DNA of 64,000 bases, taken from assembly GCF_050003625.1 (NCBI RefSeq), contig NC_134399.1:38270671-38334670 (forward strand), in the 5' to 3' direction. The first letter of the stretch is position 1. Every line of letters starts with the position of its first letter. Positions 12,601 to 24,600 of the stretch are shown here, piece by piece. The notes below the pieces were generated by a model. The model was given only the letters and a program-made list of their open reading frames with translations. It was not told the origin of the DNA and made no database searches. Both the position numbers and the translations under genes were made by a program. Source of the DNA: Haematobia irritans. Lineage: Eukaryota > Arthropoda > Insecta > Diptera > Muscidae.

Positions 12601-15600
12601 GCACAAAAGAAGCCAAAGCACATTGATACGGTGCCAATTTCCTATTTAATCTTAGTACCACTCTTCCATTTTGACTTCCTGCATCGAACAACAAGGCTGT
12701 GTAATAATAGAAGAAAACGAATCATTAATGTATCTTAAAGTAATGCATTTGCTTACCATAGGTTGTTAAGCACAAATCAATAACAGATCTAATGACAGCA
12801 ACAGGTATATTGGTAACATCCTGTAGGAGGCCATTCAATCGTATCAATGTAATAGTTTCCATATCGACAGTGTTATTAAAAATGTTTGATTTAACAGTGA
12901 CAGACTGGCAATCCCCATTTGAGTCTACTATTCCCCCGGCATCTTCATTCGACAGGTTGTAGGGTTCAACAAAATAACGGCTTGGGTCGGCAGAAAACCG
13001 CATCCACCATATTTTCCTCTCTCTTTGTATGCTATAAAAATTGTCCAGACCTCGAAAAGCATGAATGAAATTATCTGAGATAAGCCGAATTGTAGTGGGA
13101 CTTTTATTAACAAAAACATCTCCTTCCCCATTATGTGTTGGACATGACAAAACACTCCGATATATAGCTGTATTTCCACCAAGGGTAATTGCATTTGAAC
13201 CCAACAAATTTTGGCAATTTTCTTTAAATTCCTTTGAATGAATGAACTTTAATCGGCCAATGATATTCGTTGTAACACTAACATCTTTTATATCACTCCG
13301 TTTGGAGGTGGGTGACAATTCTTTCCATTGATTTAACAATTGATTGCTAAAGATTCTTCCATTTTTTAATAATGTTACGTCCGCTAAATGCGCCTCATTC
13401 ACGTATCTTGCTTGTAAATATTCGGACTCATACAGCGATTGCAATATTCGCTTCATAGTTCCATTTAGAGAATGGAGCCGTTTCAGTCGAATCCGGCGTC
13501 ATGCCGCCAAGCCGCTTTTGAAAATAAGTATCGCCGTCAACGTTAGAACCATGATGAAATTAACGAGTAGTTGTGTAATGATTAGGAATGTTCATGTATT
13601 TTTCCAAAAAAAAAAAAAAAACAAAAAATATCCAGCACCTGGAAAAATTATCCAACCCAAAGATGCATACTTTGGGTCGCATATGCGCAAATTTTGCACT
13701 ACTATTTGAAATCTATTACACTGAAAAAAATATTTACGTGATATTAAAGATTACGCAACCTCAATTTTAGGATGCGCAATTTACACACTATTAAGGACAA
13801 ATTTCTTTAAAACAATGACATTTTAATTAAAAGAAAGTTGATATTTTAACCATTTTCTTTTGTTTAACCAACCAGATTGTTCCAAAAACATTAACATACT
13901 GGTTAAGTTAACGTTTTCCAGGTCCGTCAGTAATCTAAAGCCATATCCCCTAAAATTTGCTTACACCTTATGCCTTATGCCTAGTACTAAGTTCGTTTTT
14001 GCGAAAAACGAATATCTTCATTTATCTCCGTAAATAGGGTCTCAAGCCCAGGGATGTTAACTTATTTATGCGAAATAATATACCTGCCTATTTTTTCGTG
14101 CGAAAAATCCAGGGTTGTATAAATATGTGTTTGAAAATGCTCAAAACAAAGATTTCGCATTTATACCGCGCTAACGTTTTTTATATGGAGTATAACAGTT
14201 TTTCGTGCGAAAACGTTATCTTAGTACTAGGCTTTACACAAAATGCAGGACACTCACGCCAGTAATCTAAAGCTATATCCCCTAAAATTTGCTTACACCT
14301 TACACAAAATGCAGAACACTCACACAAGAGGTGTTTAATTGACTCCTTTTCCTCCGCATCATGACAGCTCATACAGTAGGCATTATACTTCGCACCAATA
14401 GTTTTGCCAAATTCGCCTATCAGGCAGCGACCCGTTATAGAAGATATCAGAAGTGATACCTGACGTCTTGAGAACACTAGCATATCTAGTGTGTGGTTCA
14501 AGTTTAAATGGGGCCATATTTGCTTGGTGTCGTTACAACCCTTGCAATTCTCCCATCAAACATTTGCCATCATGACAGCCTTCTCACGCAGTAAGAGCTT
14601 GCAGGTAGCCAAAAACGTACCAACAGATTCTAGTTCCCTGGAATATGTAAGGTAGTTCCTAGCCTTGCTATCTCATCTGCTTCGCAGTTCCCCGGTATGT
14701 TCCTATGGTCAGGCACCCATATTAGGTGAATATTGTACTACTCAGTAGAGGTGTAGTAGTAGTAGTAGTAATATTCTTTATTCAGAAATAATATAAAATA
14801 TATAAATTCATTTTACTTTATGCATCTATTATATGCATTGGCGGAGCTAGAAATTTTCTCTGGGGGGGCATCCTTCCGCAATTTTATTGCGGTGTTAAAG
14901 GCAATATGCAGCAAAATCAATCAAAAACAAAAAAAACTCAATCACAAAAATTAGTTGTATCAATTAATTTTTTAATTGGCTTTGATGATTTCAATTGGCT
15001 TTGACATTTCAATTAAAAACAAGTAAGTAAAATCTAAAGTCGGGCGGAGCCGACTATGTAGACAAACATTTGTGTTACCATCTCAACTACTTAAAATTTG
15101 CTGGGAGCTATATAAAGGTTTGCATTTCCAGATACAAATACTTTTAATGGAAACAATTTTTTGTACTTCTACAAAAACTCTAGAATTAAAATTTAAATCG
15201 GCTAACGCCCTGGGATGATACACAATGTTAGTAAAAAATATGGGAAATATGAAGCGAGAGAAATTTTAATGCAATTGTACAAAAGAGATTTTTAATTTTT
15301 CAGGCGATACATATGTATTCGAGATATAGGACAATTAGAGTAATATTTACAATTTTTGCTACTCAGCAATGGCGATTTTACAAGGATATTGGTTAGATCT
15401 CGCCAAGATATGTGTAGGGCGACTTGGAGCCTTATTTAAAACTCATCCGTTCTGTGGAAATTTTGGCATTGCAGTGTGTAGGATATGGGGAAATCATCAC
15501 AGAATTTTGTGTAAACTGTGAGAATTTTGGCCATATTTGTATTCTCTGTGGAAACTATCCAGTCAATTGGAGGAAAATCCTATTGAAAATGGGTCTAAAA

Positions 15601-18600
15601 TATGAAACAGTCGACCATATTTCCCCAACTCTGGTGTACGTATATACAATCTGAACCGATTTTGAATAAATTTGACATGTATAGTTAGAATAATAATTCT
15701 GTAATTCACGTAAATGAGAGTATAACTTTGGCCCCCCTGGTCATATGAGTGCAAATCGGACGGGAGATATATATGGGAGCCATATCTAAATCTGAATCGA
15801 TTTCAACCAAATTTGGCACAATTACCTATACTACTAAACGTACTCCTTGTGCGAAATTTGAAGCAAATGAGGCCATATAAGTTCAATCGGACGAAAGATA
15901 TATATGGGAGCTATATCTAAATCTGAACCGATTTTAACAAAATTTGACACACTTAACGATACTATTAAACGTACCCCTTGTGCAAAATTTGAAGCAAATC
16001 ACGGCAAATCTCTGGCTTTTGTGGCCATATAAGTTCAAATCGGACGAAAGATATATATGGGAGCTTTATCTAAATTTGAACCGATTTCAATCAAGTGTAC
16101 CAAGCATTGGTAGAATGCCAATTCTACCCTCTGTGCAAAATTTCATGAAGATCGGTAGTAAATTTTGGGCTCTGTGGTCATATGAGTCTAAATCGGACGA
16201 AAGATATATATGGGAGCTATATCTAAATCTGAACCGATTTGGCTGATATTTTGCAAGATTTGCGAGATTCATTAAATATTTGGATGTACGGTATTTCAAG
16301 AAAATTGGTTGATAAACACGCTAACTATGACCACATCGTAGATAATTATATATGGCAGCTATATCTAAATCTGAACCGATTTTTTCCAAAACCAATAGCA
16401 ATTGTCTCTGTCTCAAGAAACGGCCCTATGCCAAATTTGAGAACGATCGGACTTAAATTGCGAGCTGTACTTTGTGCACAAAATTACATATACAGACAAA
16501 TGGACGGACAGACAGACAGACAGACGGACATCGCTAAATCGACTCAGATTTTAATTCTTACCCGATCGGTATACTAAAAGATGGGTCTATGACCACTATT
16601 TCTTGGCGTTATATACAAATGCACAAACTTATTATACCCTGTACCACAGTAGTGGTGAAGGGTATAATTAATTAGATCAATTAATTTCATGGTTGAAGAC
16701 AAAAAATATTTTATTGTGTGTGGGAGCCGGTTCCACGACACCGCTATAAATAATCAAATAGCAACTTACCGTTATTTAATATAACAAAAAATAAAAGCAT
16801 TGCTTTAAGTATGTGTTTGAAAAATATTGTTTGTTATTTATTTTTAATTCAAGACAACAAACATATGATTTTTAAATTTTATTTAAAATGTGTGTTTTAA
16901 AACAGGACTAGAAATCATAAAGCAAAACATAAACTTAATATATTCATCGTGTATAAAAAATACTAAGAATAAAAAATTAAATAAAAGGCAAAAAATAAAT
17001 TGAATATTATAAAACGTCTATCTTCGATTAGTTTTTAAAAATTCTCTGAGAACAGAATACAACGAAGCAACTGTCGAGAGCAGCAGTGCCAACTCTGTGG
17101 ATTTTTCGTGATTTTGACGATTTTAGATGGTAAATTGGGCATGTGACGATTTATGATTTTAATCAACGTAGTTATAAATTGACTAAATATTTTTGAAAAT
17201 GTGCGTCTCAAGTTTCCTTTTAGTGTTTTTATTACGTGTTTTTAGTTGTAATGTAAATATCAATACTAAAAAATATGCTTAACATACTCTCTCTGCCACA
17301 ATCTTAATTGGATTAAACACATCGCAAAGCTTGAATTAAAATATAAAACAACTGTAGCTTTGATTATTCTGGGGGGGCAAGAACTATTCTGGGGGGGGGG
17401 GGGCATAGCCCCCCCAGCACCCCCCTAGCTACGCCAATGATTATATGTAATGTTATATTATTTGTACTGAAAGAAAGATTTTACGGCTGTGACAATGATG
17501 TCGTGAGCCGGTGCGACAAATTATCAATTTATGTGTATGTTAAATAGTACAATGTTTGACTCATTGGTATTCATTAATTATGAATTTACTATACAGGGTT
17601 GCAGATTTGAGGTATGCAATAAGATTCGGCCAATCATAATGGAATTTTCCGTCTAGAATTTCAATGATATCTTCGTGCGTTAAGATAACTCTTCCAAAAA
17701 CCCTTTGTCTTATAGAGTAGAGGTGTGCGCGTGACTGAAATTTCACTCACACTCACGCACATTCACGAAGCAAAATGTTATTCACGAAAATTTCGTGTCA
17801 CGCGCACACCTCTACTGCTCAGCCATCTCGTTGAGAGATTTGCGGCAGTCGATGGCCGTTTTCGAGTTAATGCTTAGTACACACAAAAAATTTTTTCTGG
17901 TTCAATCACGAAATTAATTGATCCAATTAACTTTTTAATTGAAATGTCTTCAATCACAGAAATGATAGTATCAATTAAAAAATTAATTGAAGGTCAATTA
18001 AAAAATTAATTGATCCATTTAAAAAATTAATTGATACTATTAATTTTTGTGATTGATTTTTGTTTCAATTAAAAAATTTGTTGAATCAATTAAATTTTTA
18101 ATTGAATATTTTTTAAAACTCAATTAAAATTTTAATTGGAAAAAATTTCGTGAAATTTTTTTCTGTGTAGTAAGATAGTTTCTGCGAAAACCTAATATCT
18201 TCATCTATCTCCGTAAATAGGGTCTCAAACCCAGGGATGTAAACTTATTTATGTGAAACAATATGCTTGCCTATTTTTTCGTGCGAAAACTCCAGGGTTG
18301 TATAAATATTTGTTGGAAAATGCTCATAACAAAGATTTCGCATTTATTCCGCGCTAATGGTTAGTACTAAGTTCGTTTCTGCGAAAAACGAATATCTTCA
18401 TCTATCTCCGTATATAGGGTCTCAAACCCAGGGATGTTACCTTCTTTATACGAGATAATATGCCTGCCTTTTTTTCGTGCGAAAAATCCAGGATTGTATA
18501 AATATGTGCTTTAAATTGCCCAAAACAAAGATTTCGCATTTATTCCGCGCTTACGTTTTTTATAGGGAGTACAACAGTTTTTCGTGCGAAAACGTGATCT

Positions 18601-21600
18601 TAGTACTAGGCTTAACATGTTTTTATATGGAGTATAACAGTTTTTGGTGCAAAAACGTAATCTTAGTACTAGGCTTAAGGAACAAAAAGTCCAAGCATTT
18701 TATTGCAGGTTGACTGTTTGAGTATATATTAATGCCAACATTTTTTGGAACATTACTTCTCAGCCAATTCGCCACCACTCTTATTGCTAATATTTCAGCC
18801 TGAAAAACACTACAGTGATTAGGTAATCTTTTCGCTATTCGAAGTTCCAGATTTTTAGAATATACTCCGAAACCCACTTCTCCATTCAATTTGGAGCCAT
18901 CACTGTTGGGAATTAGAGTTTCAAACTTTTGGTCGAAAAGTGGTTTCGCCAGAGGGTAATCCACATGACAGCGATGGGATTGAAATTAAGTAGAGTATGG
19001 TACCACATAGGAAACATGTCCAACCATCGTAGGAAAATAGAAGTAACAATTAGGAGTACTTCATTATCGTGTGAAGAAGAAAATGTAGCGACTGAGTGCA
19101 AAATTCCGATACTGAAGAGACAATCATGGTCTATCGGAACCCCTACAGACTTCTTATGGAAACAATTGTTACACAGACAGAGCGAAGATGGGGATAGAAC
19201 AGGATTGGGAGTATACATAGAAAACTCTACCACAGAAATATTGTTCTGTTTTCCAACCCAAATACAAATACAATTCTGCAAGCGAGAGAAGTTGTACGAT
19301 CAGTAGGGCTGTTGGAGTCATTACGAGACGCTTGGACCTAATACAATTCTTCAAGCGGAAATCCGAGCGATCGTGGAATGTGTCCAATAGCATGGAACAG
19401 TGAAGCGCCCAGAAAGATCACGAAGATCATATGGGGAAATCCCGAACAGTAGGGCTGTTAGAGTCAGTACGGTTCACTTGACCACTTGCACGACTCACGC
19501 GTGAGTCACGACAATTTCGTGTCACGTGCACACCTTTTCCACCTAACCTAACCTTGATATATCTCACTGACGGCCAATTTCATGTAGCTCCGTTAGGCTT
19601 TAACTCCCAGTTAACAGAAAGTAAATTGCAAATATCTTCTCTCCGGTTAACTTTAACCGAAAATTTTTTGGCAGTTATGTTCCTAACTGTCATATGGAAT
19701 ATATAGGCAAGAAGACAGCTACGTCTATAATATGGTTTAAAAGTTCGTTAGTTAACGGAGCACTAACGGAGCTTCATGAAAATGGGGGTGAGGCGCATTT
19801 CTGAGAAGTACCGATTGCCTTAATGTCATGTTGCATCTATTGCCCTAGACATGTTGATCAAACAGTAATTTGTAATAATTTTATCAGTCGGAAGAACCTT
19901 ACTAGGATGGGTACATTATTCTATATTAGGTTTATTAATGTTATCCATACCACTAGCACGCTTATATCTTCGATAATGGGTCATTGCCTATTTAGGGAGT
20001 TTGCAAAATAGGTTGCGATGAAAGGTAATCACTATGCGGTGGCTTATAAAATGTTCGCTTTCTTGCTTATGGTGCTATTATTACGACGCCTTTAAAATAT
20101 TTGCTAAATAGGAAAAACCTGATAATTTTTGGATATTATAACTTAATAACCAATATAAAATCCATTTTCATTTTAGTTAATTTTGAAGAACAACTTTCGG
20201 CTCTATACGGTGGATATTTGGATAATCAGAAAGATTTCCTCCGGATGGCAATACTGGCAGTGAGGCGATTGTACCAGAAAAATTTTAATGTTGAAAAATC
20301 AGTTATTCTTGTCGGACATTCCATGGGTGGGAAGGTTGCTCAGGGCGTTTTACAAGATCCAAATATAGCCAAATACATTAACACTATCATATACATGTCA
20401 ACACCCATAGACAAACCGGTTGTAAACTTCGATCAAAAAATAGATTCATTTTATGAATTGAGTACCAGATTTTTGCATAACAAACACGCCACATATGTTC
20501 CAAATCAGCAAACCAATGTCTGCATGTCATTTCATGATAGAATACCACCTAAAAGGAATGAATCAATGGTCCTGGACAATATACTTATGATATCTATGGG
20601 TGGAGGCAATAGGGACCTCCTGGTGCGAGATGGTGTGACAACATCAATATATAGCGATATTCATGCGATGGTAAGTTTGAAATATAATGTACCGATAACT
20701 TTTTCTTTTGTTAGAGCTTTTTGAATTTTCTTTTGTTAGAGCTTTTTGAATTTTCTCGAAAATTTTTTAAGTTTTATCACCAAAAAAAAAAATTGTTAAA
20801 AAATTTTTATTTTACAGTAAAAAAATATTTTTATTGCGAAAACACAGTCCATTTCGTTATTATCAAGCACTGTTCTTTTCTGTTTTCTTTAAAAGTTTGA
20901 TAGTAAAAAATTACTACAGTAGTACACACAAAAACAATTATGGTTCAGTCACGAAATTAATGGATCCAATTAATTTTTTAATTGAGAAGTCTTCAATCAC
21001 AAAAATGATGGTATCAATCACAGTTTTAGTTGGGCTTAAAAAAATATTTGGTTAAAAAATTAATTGATTTGATTTGGAAATTTCAATTAATTTTTTAATT
21101 GATTCAATCAAAAATTTAATTTATGTCGATTAAAAAACTCAATCAGTTTTTTTAATTGATTCAATTAATTATTTTTTTTAAACTTCAATACAATTTTCAA
21201 TTAACTTGTAATTGTATCAGTTAAACCATTAATTGTGTTTTAAAATCAACATCGATTAATTTTTTAAATTAAATTGGTCATTTGAACAATTCATTTTTTA
21301 ATAAAAACATGGAAAATTTTCGCTCATTTTCTTAACTAATTGTGTTCTTAGTTTGGTTAAAAAAATATTGTATCAATAATTTTTTTAATAAAGACGTAAC
21401 AGTTTTTAATCACTTTCTTAACTGACTTTATGTTTTTATTTTGATTAAAAAATTGATTATATCAATTAATTTTTGGTATTAACAATTTAAGAAAAAAAAC
21501 AATAATTTTTTTACTGACCATTTTCATGTAGCTCCGTTAGGCTTTAATTCCCAGTTAACAGAAAGTAAATTGCCAATATCTTCTCTCCGGTTAACAATAA

Positions 21601-24600
21601 CCATGTTCTTAACAGCCTTTGTTTATTCTTTTTTTTTCTATGAAACTTATTTCAATATTTTGACATATATTTCGAATAGGGTATGTTATTCGGGGTATAT
21701 TCCAAATTAGGTGGGTTCACATTTTAAAATTGACGTGTTTTGGAGGAAAACTTGTGTTTTGAACTTGTTTCGTATTTTAGTATGGCGAAAACGACTCGTT
21801 TTGAAGTGCTTATAAAGGAAACACATTTCAAACCCCAAAATATGCTCGGTGAGAACACCGTATTAGTCTTTATGAAATTGTTTTACATCCTGTAAATGAA
21901 TCAACATTTATCACAAAAAGGATAAACTTTTTTCCCAAGCAAACTCCCTTAAGGTGAGTACTATGTTCGGGGTTTTCACCAAAACACTAAACTAAAAGTA
22001 CAAAAATATGTATGAAGACGATTATATTTTGATCAAGTCTTACCAAATAATGGAAGGAAAAGATCCAAGGAATTGATTGCAAATAATTTTATATTTCTAT
22101 ATTAATTGATTAAAAAAAGTAACCGTGAAAACAAGCTGGTTTTCAGCTTGAAAACTGAACATAGTACTCAGCTTTATAACGAAAAGCAAATGGGAAACGT
22201 TATTTGTTTGTCATTTGGGAGTCAACTTATTTACAATAACAAACGTTGTTTTTATTGTTGTAGCAACTTGGAGAAACTGATGCGATGAATTCTTAAGTTC
22301 ATATGTTGGCTTGGATCCTGTTTTTTACATCACAGTTTGTTGTTTATATTATCAGGATTTAGATTAACAGCTGCTTTGTTAATTGATAACGTTGTTTTTA
22401 TTGTTGTAGCAACTTGGAGAAACTGATGCGATGAATTCTTAAGTTCATATGTTGGCTTGGATCCTGATTTTTACATCACAGTTTGTTGTTTATATTATCA
22501 GGATTTAGATTAACAGCTGCTTTGTTAATTGATAAAAGGGTCTTGGTTGAGTTTAGCCACTAATCTCCACTAGATTACACATTATACCGTCGAACTGAAC
22601 GGACGTGGTTTTACGGATTTCAACAGTGGTGGCAAATTAACCCACCAGCAAGTGAAATTCAAATTCCTCCACTGGGTTGCTAACTTCAGGGCCCAGTAAC
22701 GACTGAAGTTATAAATTTGGGCAATGACCAAGAGTTAGGCCCAATTAGTCGACCTGTAGGCGGTTCGGCAGGTGGCGACACTTTGACATGTCGAACCTTT
22801 TCTAAGGTAACGACATCAAAAGGAGGTAATCCCTCACGAAAGAGATTCAAGGAACGCAAAATGCTTTGTTTAACCTAAAGAAATTAGGATCAGTCTACCC
22901 AAGCAAGTTGTCGGCTAAACAAAGCTATTTTTTAAAATGGGCTCTAAGAATTCTTGAAGCTGGAAAAAAAGCTGGAAAAAGGGAACGATCACCGGATGAG
23001 CTGCCGTCCTTCAAAAGGGATCAAAGATCGTTTGCCTCAGTTTCAAAAGACAGCCTTGTGATGGCTATCATTAATAAAGGAGCATTGGTATGGCTCCAAA
23101 GCAAGAATGGGGGAAATTGAGAACGCGATGTCTGGTGTCTACTCAGAGGTGCGAAAAAAAGTTTTCCGGACCAAGTCCTCGACGGAAAGATGCTGGATGG
23201 TATCAAGGACCATTTAATTTAATCGCATTTGAGGACCAGAGGTCTATGCATTGCTTTAAAGCTGCTTTGATGCTAATTGGTGAAGTTTGGGAAGGAGCCG
23301 CTTTGGAGTTAGTCGATAAAAAAGACATACCGGCTAAACCTAGAGCACATAACAGGTTGGCTGATAAGTCCCCGGTCTGACACATAGAGGGCGTCGCTAG
23401 TATTAATTATTATTATTATTTTTACATAGTACCAACCTTCAACTGTAAGTCAATTAGTTTGTGAGATAGAGCGTCTTTTGTGAAGCAGCTTTTGTTATTG
23501 TGAAAAAATGGAAAAAAGGAATTTCGTATTTTGATAAAATACTGTTTTCTGAAGGGGAAAAATACGGTGGAAGCAAAAACTTGGCTTGATAATGAGTTTC
23601 CGGACTCTGCCCCAGTCCGAAAGAGGTGGTTACCGACGGAAACATAAAAAAAATCCACAAAATGATTTTGAATGACCGTAAAATGAAGTTGATCGAGATA
23701 GCAGAGGTCTTAAAGATATCAAAGGAACGTGTTGGTCATATAATTCATCAATATTTGGATATGTGGAAGCTCTGATCAAAATGGGTGCCGCGCGAGCTCA
23801 CATTTGACCAAAAACAGCAACGCGTTGATGATTCTGAGCGGTGTTTACAGCTGTTAACTCGTAATACACCCGAGTTTTTCCGTCGATATGTGACAATGGA
23901 TCAAAACATGGCTCCATCACTACACTTCTGAGTCCAATCGACAGTCGGCTGAGTGGACAGCGACCGGTGAACCGTCTCCGAAGCGTGGAAAGACTCAAAA
24001 GTCCGCTGGCAAAGTAATGGCCTATGTTTTTTGGGACGCGCATGGAATAATTATTATCGATTATCTTGATAAGGGAAAAACCATCAACAGTAACTATTAT
24101 ATGGCGTTATTGGAGCGTTTGAAGGTCGAAATTGCTGCAAAACGGCCCCATATGAAGAAGAAAAAAGTGTTGTTCCACCAAGACAACGCACCGTGCCACA
24201 AGTCATTGAGAACGATGGCAAAAATTGATGAATTGGGCTTCGAATTGCTTCCCCACCCACCGTATTCTCCACATCTGGCCCCCAGCGACTTTTTCTTGTT
24301 CTCAGACCTCAGAAGGATGCTCACAGGGAAAAAATTTGGCTGCAATGAAGAGGTGATCGCCGAAACTGAGGCCTATTTTGAGGCAAACCCGAAGGAGTAC
24401 TACCAAAATGGTATCAAAAAATTGGAAGGTCGTTATAATCGTTGTATCGCTCTTGAAGGGAACTATGTTGAATAATAAAAACGAATTTTGACAAAAAATG
24501 TGTTTTTCTTTGTTAGACCGGGGACTTATCAGCCAGCCTGTTACATGGATACCTGCAAACCCTCCTGATCCTGAGTCACTACTAAACAGACTAAAGGAAT

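Larger units (their letters stand above)
14836..17439. mobile_element. hAT-type MITE with 8-bp target duplication, host of a nested insertion stack
   Basis: Left end CATTGGCGGAGCTAG, right end CTAGCTACGCCAATG (inverted). Both are immediately flanked by the direct repeat ATTATATG (14828-14835 and 17440-17447). An 8-bp duplication with short TIRs is the hAT signature. G-runs lie just inside each end (ctctggggggg; ccccccagcaccccccta). The interior is a family D foldback, which in turn holds a DINE-like element. Confidence 0.85.

Noticed and set aside
20101..20176. Extension of PGAP1 exon 4 to the in-frame codon at 20101
   Set aside because: The ttttag acceptor at 20171-20176 and phase 1 from exon 3 restore the conserved YFTVNFEEQLSALYGG sequence; the preceding frame is intron.
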